This document shows positions 8,427 through 16,972 of a DNA stretch of 64,000 nt, piece after piece. The first letter of the stretch is position 1. The number at the start of each line of letters is the position of its first letter. The notes below the pieces were generated by a model. It was not told the origin of the DNA. It did no database searches and saw only the letters and a program-made list of their open reading frames with translations. The DNA lies in assembly GCA_051920445.1 (NCBI GenBank), contig JBPPLN010000001.1, positions 1,612,001 through 1,676,000 on the forward strand. Reading direction: 5' to 3'. The position numbers and the translations under genes are program-made. The DNA comes from CAG-177 sp003514385. Its GTDB lineage: Bacteria; Bacillota; Clostridia; Oscillospirales; Acutalibacteraceae.

Positions 8427-8795
8427 ATGGCGCGTATTTCAGGTGTTGACCTGCCTAGAGAGAAAAGAGTCGAGATCGCTCTGACCTACATCTACGGTAT
8501 CGGTCGCAAAACCGCAAGCGATATTATCGCCGCAACAGGAGTTAATCCCGATATAAGAGTCAAGGACCTGTCCGAGGATGACGTCTCTAAGCTTCGTGAG
8601 TATATAGATCATCACTGCAAGGTCGAGGGTGACCTTCGCCGTGAGACCGCTTTCGATATCAAGAGACTCGTCGAGATCGGCTGCTATCGCGGTGTCCGCC
8701 ACCGCAAGGGTCTGCCGGTTAGAGGCCAGCGTTCCAAGACCAATGCCCGTACACGTAAGGGTCCGAAGAAGACCATTGCTAACAAGAAGAAGTAA
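8427..8795 (+). CDS. rpsM: 30S ribosomal protein S13
   Basis: S13 is in the head of the 30S subunit and bridges to the 50S. The 122-residue product starts MARISGVDLPREKRVEIALTYIYGIG, contains the helix-hairpin-helix region, and ends with RHRKGLPVRGQRSKTNARTRKGPKKT, as expected. A GGAGG site is present. Confidence 0.98.
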   Translation: MARISGVDLPREKRVEIALTYIYGIGRKTASDIIAATGVNPDIRVKDLSEDDVSKLREYIDHHCKVEGDLRRETAFDIKRLVEIGCYRGVRHRKGLPVRGQRSKTNARTRKGPKKTIANKKK

Positions 8796-8810
8796 TCAAG
8801 GAGGGATAAT

Positions 8811-9218
8811 ATGGCTACCAAAGTTTCCGGCAAAAAAGCAACAGGCACCCGCAAGCGCAAGGAGCGCAAGAATATTGAGCGCGGTGCAGTCCATATCCAA
8901 TCCACCTTTAACAACACCATCGTCACTATAACCGACACTCAGGGCAACGCTGTTTCCTGGGCAAGTGCCGGCGAAATGGGCTTCAGAGGCTCAAGAAAAT
9001 CTACTCCCTTTGCTGCTCAGACTGCTGCAGAGACAGCTGCCAAGGCTGCTATGGAGCACGGTATGAAGACGGTTGAGGTTTATGTTAAGGGCCCCGGAGC
9101 CGGCAGAGAAGCCGCTATAAGAGCGCTGCAGACGGCGGGTCTTGAAGTCACCCTGATAAAGGACACGACTCCCATTCCCCACAACGGCTGCCGCCCGCCC
9201 AAGAGAAGGCGCGTGTAA
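8811..9218 (+). CDS. rpsK: 30S ribosomal protein S11
   Basis: S11 lies on the platform of the 30S subunit near the exit of mRNA. The 135-residue protein carries VHIQSTFNNTIVTITDTQGN and the C-terminal DTTPIPHNGCRPPKRRRV, both invariant S11 signatures. It follows rpsM by 15 bases with AAGGAGG before the ATG. Confidence 0.98.
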   Translation: MATKVSGKKATGTRKRKERKNIERGAVHIQSTFNNTIVTITDTQGNAVSWASAGEMGFRGSRKSTPFAAQTAAETAAKAAMEHGMKTVEVYVKGPGAGREAAIRALQTAGLEVTLIKDTTPIPHNGCRPPKRRRV

Positions 9219-9242
9219 CCAATATTTTAGGAGGTGTAACAC

Positions 9243-9869
9243 ATGGCAAGATATACAGGTGCGGTCTGCAAGATGTGCCGCCGCGAGGGCAAGAAGCTCT
9301 ACCTCAAGGGCGAGCGCTGCTACAGCAACAAGTGCGCTTTTGAGCGCCGTTCGTATGCCCCCGGTCAGCATGGCCAGAGCCGCAAGAAGACCTCTGAATA
9401 CGGTTTGCAGCTCAGAGCAAAGCAGCAGGCTAAGCGTTACTACGGTATTCAGGAAGGCCAGTTCCACAAGTATTTCCTCATGGCTGAGCGCAAGAAGGGT
9501 GTCACCGGTGAAAACCTTCTTCGTATCTGCGAGAGCAGACTTGACAATGTAGTTTATCTTCTCGGCTGGGCTAACTCCAGAGCCGAAGCAAGACAGCTCG
9601 TTGTCCACGGCCATTATAAAGTAAACGGCAAGAAAGTTGACGTCCCGTCATACCTTCTTAAGGCCGGCGATGTTGTTTCGATCAAGGAGAAGAGCAGAGA
9701 GAGCGACAAGATCAAGGCTGTTCTTGAGACCAATTCCGCTCGTCCCGTGCCCGCATGGCTCGAGGCTGACGCTGATAAGCTCACCGCTAAGGTCATCGCC
9801 CTTCCCGAGAGAGACCAGATCATGGTTCCCGTCGAAGAGCATCTTATCGTCGAGTTGTACTCGAAATAA
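9243..9869 (+). CDS. rpsD: 30S ribosomal protein S4, zinc form
   Basis: S4 nucleates assembly of the 30S body. The 208-residue protein starts MARYTGAVCKMCRREGKKLYLK and has four N-terminal cysteines (C9, C12, C26, C31) of the zinc-binding form, the RSYAPGQHG motif and an S4 RNA-binding domain (RLDNVVYLLGWANSRAEARQLVVHGH). It is placed between rpsK and rpoA as usual. Eighty bases with two hairpins separate it from rpoA. Confidence 0.98.
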   Translation: MARYTGAVCKMCRREGKKLYLKGERCYSNKCAFERRSYAPGQHGQSRKKTSEYGLQLRAKQQAKRYYGIQEGQFHKYFLMAERKKGVTGENLLRICESRLDNVVYLLGWANSRAEARQLVVHGHYKVNGKKVDVPSYLLKAGDVVSIKEKSRESDKIKAVLETNSARPVPAWLEADADKLTAKVIALPERDQIMVPVEEHLIVELYSK

Positions 9870-9870
9870 T

Positions 9871-9935
9871 GCCGCTTAAGCTTAAACGGCTTGTTTTTGA
9901 GCAATACTCTTTCAGCGGCCTTGCCGCGTTTTATA
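9871..9935 (+). terminator. Two weak hairpins between rpsD and rpoA
   Basis: Hairpin 1 pairs GCCG (9871-9874) with CGGC (9887-9890) around a TTAAGCTTAA core and is followed by TTGTTTTT. Hairpin 2 pairs GCGGC (9915-9919) with GCCGC (9923-9927) and is followed by GTTTTATAAAA. Both look like partial terminators or RNA-processing sites and could set rpoA output relative to the ribosomal genes. The stems are short, so complete termination is not expected. Confidence 0.35.
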
Positions 9936-9951
9936 AAAAGGAGGGTTTTGA

Positions 9952-10902
9952 ATGATCGGAATCGAGAAGCCCAAGATCGAAACAGAAGGCATTACGCCCG
10001 ACGGAACCTACGGCAAGTTTATCGTAGAACCCCTTGAGAGAGGTTACGGAACGACCCTCGGTAACTCCCTGCGCCGCGTCCTGCTCTCTTCGCTTCCGGG
10101 CTATGCTATAATCTCCGTTAAGATCGATGGTATCCTGCACGAGTTTTCAACGATTCCCGGCGTCAAGGAAGACGTTACGGAGATCGTCCTCAACCTCAAG
10201 GATGTCATACTCAAGATCCACGGCGATGGTCCGAAGACTGTCTATATAGACGCTTCCGGCGAGTGCGAGATCACCGCAGGCAGCATTCAGACGGATTCTG
10301 AGGTTGAGATCCTCAACCCGGATCTTCATATTGCCACTCTTGACAGCAGTGCGAACGTCCACATGGAGCTCGTCTGCGACAAGGGCAGAGGCTATTATTC
10401 GGCCGAGCGCAATAAGGAGAAGTTCCCGCCCACTATAGGCGTTATCGCCATTGACTCGATCTATTCACCCGTGTTAAAGGTCAACTACACAGTCGAAAAC
10501 ACCCGCGTAGGTCATGTTACCGACCTCGACAAGCTCACGCTTGAGGTGTGGACCGACGGCACCATCCACGCAATGGAAGCCGTTTCCCTTGGAGCCAAGA
10601 TCCTCAACGAGCATCTCTCTCTCTTCGGCGACCTCTCCGATGAGGCGTACGATACAGAGATTATGGTTGTCAAGAGCGACAATGCCAAGGAGAAAGTCCT
10701 CGAGATGACTATTGAGGAGCTTGACCTGTCTGTGCGTTCCTTCAATTGCTTGAAGAGAGCCGGCATTAACACTGTTGAAGATCTGATCAGCAAGACCGAG
10801 GAGGACATGATGAAAGTCCGCAACCTCGGAAGAAAATCCCTTGACGAGGTTATCGCAAAGCTCAAATCCATGGGCCTGAGCCTCAGCAAGGAAGAGGAAT
10901 AA
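9952..10902 (+). CDS. rpoA: RNA polymerase alpha subunit
   Basis: Scaffold for RNA polymerase assembly and contact for UP elements and activators. The 316-residue protein has the N-terminal dimerisation domain (FIVEPLERGYGTTLGNSLRRVLLSSLPG) and the C-terminal domain with LDLSVRSFNCLKRAGINTVEDL and the RNLGRKSLDEVIAKL helix. AAGGAGGG precedes the ATG. It lies between rpsD and rplQ as in most firmicutes. Confidence 0.99.
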   Translation: MIGIEKPKIETEGITPDGTYGKFIVEPLERGYGTTLGNSLRRVLLSSLPGYAIISVKIDGILHEFSTIPGVKEDVTEIVLNLKDVILKIHGDGPKTVYIDASGECEITAGSIQTDSEVEILNPDLHIATLDSSANVHMELVCDKGRGYYSAERNKEKFPPTIGVIAIDSIYSPVLKVNYTVENTRVGHVTDLDKLTLEVWTDGTIHAMEAVSLGAKILNEHLSLFGDLSDEAYDTEIMVVKSDNAKEKVLEMTIEELDLSVRSFNCLKRAGINTVEDLISKTEEDMMKVRNLGRKSLDEVIAKLKSMGLSLSKEEE

Positions 10903-10932
10903 GACTCACTACGGTAAAGGAGTGTGAATTAA

Positions 10933-11274
10933 ATGCCCGGAACCAGAAAACTTGGCAGAACTACGGATCACCGTATTTCTATGCTCAGAGGTATGGTCAC
11001 ATATCTCTTCGAGAACGGCAGGATCGAAACCACCGTTACAAGGGCTAAGGAAGTTCGCGCTATGGCCGAGAAAATGATCACCATAGCTAAGGACAACTCA
11101 CTTCACTCGAAGCGCAAAGTCATGGCATACATCACCAAAGAAGATGTTGCAAAGAAGCTCTTTGAGGATATCGCCCCCAAATATAAGGACGTTAACGGCG
11201 GTTATACCCGCATAATCAAAACAGGTCCCCGCAGAGGAGACGCAGCAGAGATGTGCATCATCGAGCTCGTCTGA
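10933..11274 (+). CDS. rplQ: 50S ribosomal protein L17
   Basis: L17 is a 50S protein near the exit tunnel. The 113-residue product opens MPGTRKLGRTTDHRISMLRGMVTYLFENGRIETT in family style and ends with YTRIIKTGPRRGDAAEMCIIELV. It is the last gene of the ribosomal cluster and is followed by a strong terminator. Confidence 0.98.
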   Translation: MPGTRKLGRTTDHRISMLRGMVTYLFENGRIETTVTRAKEVRAMAEKMITIAKDNSLHSKRKVMAYITKEDVAKKLFEDIAPKYKDVNGGYTRIIKTGPRRGDAAEMCIIELV

Positions 11275-11308
11275 GCTGAGCCTGAAGAGATAAAAAATTG
11301 ATTTTCAA

Positions 11309-11343
11309 CGCCGCAGAGGTTTTCCCCTGCGGCGCTGTTTTTT
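11309..11343 (+). terminator. Rho-independent terminator after rplQ
   Basis: CGCCGCAG at 11309-11316 pairs with CTGCGGCG at 11327-11334, followed by CTGTTTTTTG. It marks the end of the ribosomal cluster, 34 bases after rplQ. Confidence 0.92.
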
Positions 11344-11428
11344 GCAAACAAGTTGCAAGAATGCAATAAATATGTTAGGATTTAATCGGAGAAGGGTAAT
11401 CCACGGGACACAGAGAAAGGAGCAGCAT

Positions 11429-11845
11429 ATGAAAAAGCACCGCAAAACAGTTTTAGCGGCGATTATGCTCATTCTTGTCGTTGCCTCGGCCGTGTTCGCT
11501 GCCCGCGTGCATACGGTAAGCCTCGACGCCGAAAATGTTGCAAAAATCACCGCGAAATCCACAGTGACGCAAGCGCCGCCGGATGAAATCGTGCTCACCG
11601 ACAGCCAGTGCCGCGAGCTTGCGGAGAAGCTCGGCAGCATGACGCTTTATAAGAGCTTCTTCAAATATTCCGGCTGGAAGGGCTGGAGCTTTATGTTCAC
11701 CGTCGAATACTCCGACGGGCGGGAGGAGCGTATAACGCTCAAGGGCGCGCCCGGAGTTCAGGTGCAAAACGGAGACAAAACGGAGTATTACTATATCCTG
11801 CGCGGATACAGCGAGGATGAATTTAAAGCCCTTTGGAACAGATAA
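11429..11845 (+). CDS. Small secreted or membrane-anchored protein, unknown function
   Basis: A 138-residue protein with a basic N terminus and a hydrophobic segment (residues about 8-24, TVLAAIMLILVVASAVFAA), so exported or anchored. No known domain is recognised. The mature part holds a lysine- and tryptophan-containing stretch (YKSFFKYSGWKGW) and an acidic end. The ATG at 11429 is taken because AAAGGAGC lies just before it; an upstream in-frame ATG has no such site. It stands alone between the rplQ terminator and a perfect palindrome. Confidence 0.75.
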   Translation: MKKHRKTVLAAIMLILVVASAVFAARVHTVSLDAENVAKITAKSTVTQAPPDEIVLTDSQCRELAEKLGSMTLYKSFFKYSGWKGWSFMFTVEYSDGREERITLKGAPGVQVQNGDKTEYYYILRGYSEDEFKALWNR

Positions 11846-11856
11846 CCGAATATGAA

Positions 11857-11894
11857 AAACCGTGGACAGCGGCATATGCCGCTGTCCACGGTTT
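11857..11894. terminator. Perfect 38-bp palindrome, likely bidirectional terminator
   Basis: Each arm is 19 bases, beginning AAACCGTGGACAG and meeting at GGCAT|ATGCC with no spacer. It starts 11 bases after the secreted-protein gene. A-rich and T-rich ends on both sides fit a terminator working in either direction. The absence of any loop bases is unusual. Confidence 0.75.
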
Positions 11895-11925
11895 ATTTGT
11901 CGAAAAGTCTGTCATTGAACGGACT

Positions 11926-12086
11926 CAAGGCTCCCCTGTGTAAGGGGAGCTGTCACGGCTAAGCCGTGACTGAGGGGTTGTTGTAATGAAAGGTCAAAAT
12001 ACTCAGCATTTTTGAAAAAATTCAACTTATTCAGAACAATCCCTTCGGCGCTTCGCGCCACCTCCCTTTACACAAGGGAGGCTTTG
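11926..12086. repeat. MITE-like intergenic repeat with imperfect terminal inverted repeats
   Basis: About 160 bp with no coding capacity. The left end (11926-11953) and the right end (12058-12086) are imperfect reverse complements over about 27 bases. The left end carries GCTCCCCT/AGGGGAGC and TCACGGCT/AGCCGTGA hairpins; the right end carries CCTCCCTT/AAGGGAGG and GGCG..CGCC hairpins. From memory, elements with these end sequences are scattered in many gut clostridial genomes. No transposase is nearby. Confidence 0.7.
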
Positions 12087-12135
12087 CTTTTTGCGAAACC
12101 ATCAAAAACGGTTTTATCGACACGCTGTCCACGAT

Positions 12136-13110
12136 TTATTTATCCTCAGGCTGCGGCGCGCAGTAGTTCTCCGCCGCATATTTGAAGCCGTCACGGATGA
12201 ATTTGTTCGCCTCCTTGGCGATGTTTGCAAAATAATATATATCGAAGCTGTGGAATCCGCCCTCGAATATCCTGAACTCAACGGGAACACCCGCCGCCCG
12301 GAGCGAATCGACATAACTCTGCGTCTCCGCAAGAAACGGGTCTATACTGCCGATAAAGGTGAGCGTCGGCGGCAGATCGGAAAAGTCCGTCTCGCGCGCG
12401 GGCGCGGCGTATTTCGAGACTCTGTCCGTGCCGTAGTCGCCGCCCAAATAGAGCTCCCACGCGGCTATGTTCGACTTCGTGTTCCAGACGGGCGCGTCGT
12501 TGTTTTTTGAAGTCTCGGTCGGGCGGTCATCGAGCATCGGATAGAGCGGCATCTGGAATGCTATGTTCACTTCGCCCCTGTCGCGGGCGTAGAGCGTGAG
12601 CGCCGCGGTCATTCCGCCGCCCGCGCTGTTGCCGCCGACAAATATCTTGTCCCGTCTCATGCCGTATTTTTCGCCGTTCTCCTTGAGCCAGAGCAGTGCG
12701 AGGTAGCAGTCCTCGAGCGCAGCGGGAAAGGGGGCATAGAGCGATTTTTTGTAGTCCGGCACGACCATGACGCAGCCTGTTGCGCCGACAAACGAGCGCA
12801 CGAAGCCGTGATCCTGCTCGGGGATGCCCATGGCGTAGCCGCCGCCGTGAATCCACAGCAGCCCGGGCATTTCGCCCTCGCGCTTTCGCGGCGAATATAC
12901 GCATAGCCGAAGCTCGCTCCCGTCCGCGCGGGGAATCTTTATCTGCTCGCACTTTATCTTCCACGGCGTAACGTCCGCGCCGCGCCCGAAGTTTTTCAGA
13001 ATGAAGTTGCAGAATTTGAACTTCCGCTCGCTGAAGCTCGGCCAGACGAAGCGGATAGCCTCGCCTATCGGGCGCAGCTGGCGGTCAATCATGTTTGATT
13101 TTATAACCAT
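12136..13110 (-). CDS. Alpha/beta hydrolase, acetyl-esterase (HSL) family
   Basis: A 324-residue serine hydrolase. The oxyanion-hole HGGGYAMG, the nucleophile elbow GNSAGGG, an aspartate in FIGSIDPF and a histidine in GGFHSFD give the complete catalytic set of the hormone-sensitive-lipase group, so it probably cleaves short acyl or acetyl esters; the true substrate is unknown. No signal peptide, so cytoplasmic. It lies downstream of glgA but a terminator stands between them, and no good promoter is seen before it, so some read-through is likely. The ribosome-binding site is weak. Confidence 0.88.
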   Translation of the reverse strand: MVIKSNMIDRQLRPIGEAIRFVWPSFSERKFKFCNFILKNFGRGADVTPWKIKCEQIKIPRADGSELRLCVYSPRKREGEMPGLLWIHGGGYAMGIPEQDHGFVRSFVGATGCVMVVPDYKKSLYAPFPAALEDCYLALLWLKENGEKYGMRRDKIFVGGNSAGGGMTAALTLYARDRGEVNIAFQMPLYPMLDDRPTETSKNNDAPVWNTKSNIAAWELYLGGDYGTDRVSKYAAPARETDFSDLPPTLTFIGSIDPFLAETQSYVDSLRAAGVPVEFRIFEGGFHSFDIYYFANIAKEANKFIRDGFKYAAENYCAPQPEDK

Positions 13111-13123
13111 ATCTTTTCACCGT

Positions 13124-13176
13124 AAAAAAACGAGGACCGACGGTGTCCCGTCGCTTCGGCGGTCACTGCGGTCCTC
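13124..13176 (-). terminator. Terminator downstream of glgA
   Basis: On the minus strand GAGGACCG (13176-13169) pairs with CGGTCCTC (13139-13132) and is followed by a run of seven Ts. The interior carries a further CGACGG/CCGTCG pairing. It separates the glycogen operon from the esterase. Confidence 0.85.
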
Positions 13177-13190
13177 CGCTTGAATTTTTG

Positions 13191-14615
13191 TTACTTGCCT
13201 ATGGTCTCTCTGTAAAGGCGCATATATTCTCTCGCCGAGCGTCCCCAGCTGTTGTCGCATTCGAGCGCGCGTTCAACCAGCGAAGCCCAGTATTTCTTGT
13301 CCGAATACGCGCCGAGCGATCTGCGGATCGCGCCGAGCATATCGTGGGCGTTGTAGCTCTTGAAAGTGAAGCCGTTGCCCTTGCCGTCGCCGGAGTCAGT
13401 GATGCTGTCCTTGAGTCCGCCGGTCTCGCGGACTATCGGGAGAGTGCCGTATCTGAGCGCGAGCATCTGCGAAAGGCCGCACGGCTCGCTCTTTGACGGC
13501 ATGAGGAACATGTCGCATCCGGCATATATCTTGCGCGCGAGGTCGGGGATAAATGCTATGCGCAGTCCGACTTTTCCCGGGTAACGCGCTTCGATCTCGC
13601 GGAAGAAGTTCTCATATTCCCAGTCGCCCGTGCCGAGCACAACGAGCTGAACATCAGTCGTGCTCAGCAGCTCGTCGAGTACGGCCTTGACGAGGTCGAG
13701 ACCCTTGTGCGAAACAAGGCGCGATACCATGCCGATTATCGGCACATCGTCGCGCACGGGCAGGGAGAACTCGCGCTGGAGATCCGCCTTGTCCTCTTTT
13801 TTGCCCGCGGGGTCTTTTGCGGAGAAGTTCTTTGCAATCGCCTTATCGGTCTCGGGGTTATATATATCCGTATCTATGCCGTTGAGGATGCCATGGAGCT
13901 TATACTGGCGCTCGCGCAGAATCGGATCGAGTCCGTGGCTGAACCAGGGGTCGAGTATCTCCTCTGCGTAGGTCGGGCTGACCGTGGTCACGACATCGGC
14001 GCATTCGATAGCGCCTTTCATCAGGTTGAGCGTGCCGCCGAAATCGAGCAGCTGCTCATGCTGTTCGCCGAGACCGAACACGTCGCTGAGTATCTCTTTG
14101 CCGTAAACGCCCTGATACTGGATGTTGTGGATGGTAAATATGTTCTTTATGCCCTCATAGCCCTCGCGGTTTGCGTACATCGTCGAGTAGTAGACCGGGA
14201 CGAGAGCCGTCTGCCAGTCATTCGTGTGGATAATGTCGGGCTTGAAGTCGATGTGCGGGATTATCTCAAGTACCGCGCGGGAGAAGAACGCAAAACGCTC
14301 CGCGTCGTCATAGTGACCATAGATGCCGTCGCGCTTGAAATAATACTCGTTGTCGATAAAATAGAATATAACGCCGTCTATCTTCGCCTCGAAGATGCCG
14401 CAGTACTGCCTGCGCCACGAGACGGGCACGGTGATATGTGTGATGAACTGCATCCGGTCGCGCAGTTCCTGCTTTATTCCGCTGTAGAGCGGCATGACAA
14501 CGCGGCAGCCGACAAGGCGCTTGCGCAGTGCCTTGGGCAGAGAGCCGGCAACGTCGCCGAGCCCGCCGCTCGCCATGAAGGGAAGAGCTTCGCTTGCAGC
14601 ATATAAGATTTTCAT
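13191..14615 (-). CDS. glgA: Glycogen synthase (ADP-glucose dependent)
   Basis: GT5-family glycosyltransferase that adds glucose from ADP-glucose to growing alpha-1,4 chains. The 474-residue protein starts MKILYAASEALPFMASGGLGDV, where SGGLGDV takes the place of the usual KTGGLGDV loop, and ends with the GT-B C-terminal motif FLMPSKSEPCGLSQMLALRYG followed by ETGGLKDS. It is the last gene of the glgBCDA operon, 19 bases after glgD. Confidence 0.97.
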   Translation of the reverse strand: MKILYAASEALPFMASGGLGDVAGSLPKALRKRLVGCRVVMPLYSGIKQELRDRMQFITHITVPVSWRRQYCGIFEAKIDGVIFYFIDNEYYFKRDGIYGHYDDAERFAFFSRAVLEIIPHIDFKPDIIHTNDWQTALVPVYYSTMYANREGYEGIKNIFTIHNIQYQGVYGKEILSDVFGLGEQHEQLLDFGGTLNLMKGAIECADVVTTVSPTYAEEILDPWFSHGLDPILRERQYKLHGILNGIDTDIYNPETDKAIAKNFSAKDPAGKKEDKADLQREFSLPVRDDVPIIGMVSRLVSHKGLDLVKAVLDELLSTTDVQLVVLGTGDWEYENFFREIEARYPGKVGLRIAFIPDLARKIYAGCDMFLMPSKSEPCGLSQMLALRYGTLPIVRETGGLKDSITDSGDGKGNGFTFKSYNAHDMLGAIRRSLGAYSDKKYWASLVERALECDNSWGRSAREYMRLYRETIGK

Positions 14616-14634
14616 TTTTTCAGTCCCCTTTCGA

Positions 14635-15752
14635 TCAGACCACTATGCCCTTGCCGACATATACCGGGAAGGTGTCGGTGCCGCAGAGTGATTTGTCGGG
14701 TTTGATTATAGATATCTTATCCATTATCACGCTGTTGAGCGTCGCGCCGGAGCCGACATACGCGCCCTGCATGATGATGGAATTTTTGACGACTGCGTCC
14801 TTGCCGATGGTGACGCCGCGGAAGAGGATACTGTTTTCAACCTTGCCCTCTATCTTGCAGCCATCGGCAATGAGACTGTTTTTGACATCTGCGCCGAGTC
14901 CGTAGATCGCCGGAACCTCGTCGCGTACCTTTGTATAGACCGGGCGCTCTCTGCAGAACAGCTCGGAGCGGTTGCCAAGGTCGAGCAGAGCCATGTTTGC
15001 GTCGTAGAAGCTCTTGAGCGAGTCGAGAGTTACGACAAAGCCCTCGGCTTTATAGCCGCAGATTTTCAGCGCGCCGACATTCGCCTGGATAAGGTCGCGC
15101 TCGAAGTCGGTGTAGTGCATGCTCGCCGCCTGGGAGATAAGTCTCTCGAGCAGTGACTTTTTGAGCAGGAACACATTGAGCGAATAGTTGCCCTCAGCGC
15201 CGCCTGTCGAAGAAATTGCGATTTCTTTTATGCGTCCGTCGGAGTCGAGGTCGAATGTCATGGTGTTGCTCAGCGCGGGAACGGTGCCGTGGCAGTATGC
15301 CGCGGTGATATCCGCGCCGCTCTGCTCGTGCGCGTCAAAGAGCAGGTTGAGGTCAATATTGCAAATCGTGTTGCAGTCGCAGAGCAGGACATACTCGTTG
15401 GTCGAGCTCGATATGAACGAAGCGCAGCCTATAAGCGCGTCAATTCTGTTTGCAAACAGTCCGCCGGAATCCTCTGCGGAGTTGAACGGCGGCAGAATGA
15501 ACATACCCTCGCGCTTGCGGGAAAGATCCCACGGCTTGCCCGTGCCGAGGTGATCCATCAGCGAACGGTAGTTGCTCTTGGTTATAACGCCGACCTTGGA
15601 GATGCCGGAGTTGACCATATTTGAAAGCGGGAAATCTATGAGCCTGTATCTTCCGCCGAACGGGACGGAGCCCATCGTGCGCATATTTGTAAGCTCGGGA
15701 AGCGACTGGTCATAGGTGCTGGCATATATTATGCCGAGAACATTGTTGGCTC

Positions 15753-15756
<4 letters not shown>
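14635..15756 (-). CDS. glgD: GlgD, regulatory subunit of glucose-1-phosphate adenylyltransferase
   Basis: GlgD is homologous to GlgC and pairs with it in firmicutes to raise activity. The 373-residue protein keeps the RYRLIDFPLSNMVNSGI region and the C-terminal left-handed beta-helix repeats (SLIADGCKIEG), but its N terminus reads GIIYASTYDQSLPELT in place of the nucleotide-binding GGxGxRL loop seen in GlgC, so it is probably not catalytic alone, as known for the family. Its ATG overlaps the glgC stop by four bases, which fits equimolar synthesis. Confidence 0.96.
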
Positions 15757-16970
<1,214 letters not shown>

Positions 16971-16972
16971 GT

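Noticed and set aside
11857..11894. The 38-bp palindrome as an attachment or dimer-resolution site
   Set aside because: Directly behind a gene with T- and A-rich flanks, and no recombinase gene is near; a terminator explains it better.
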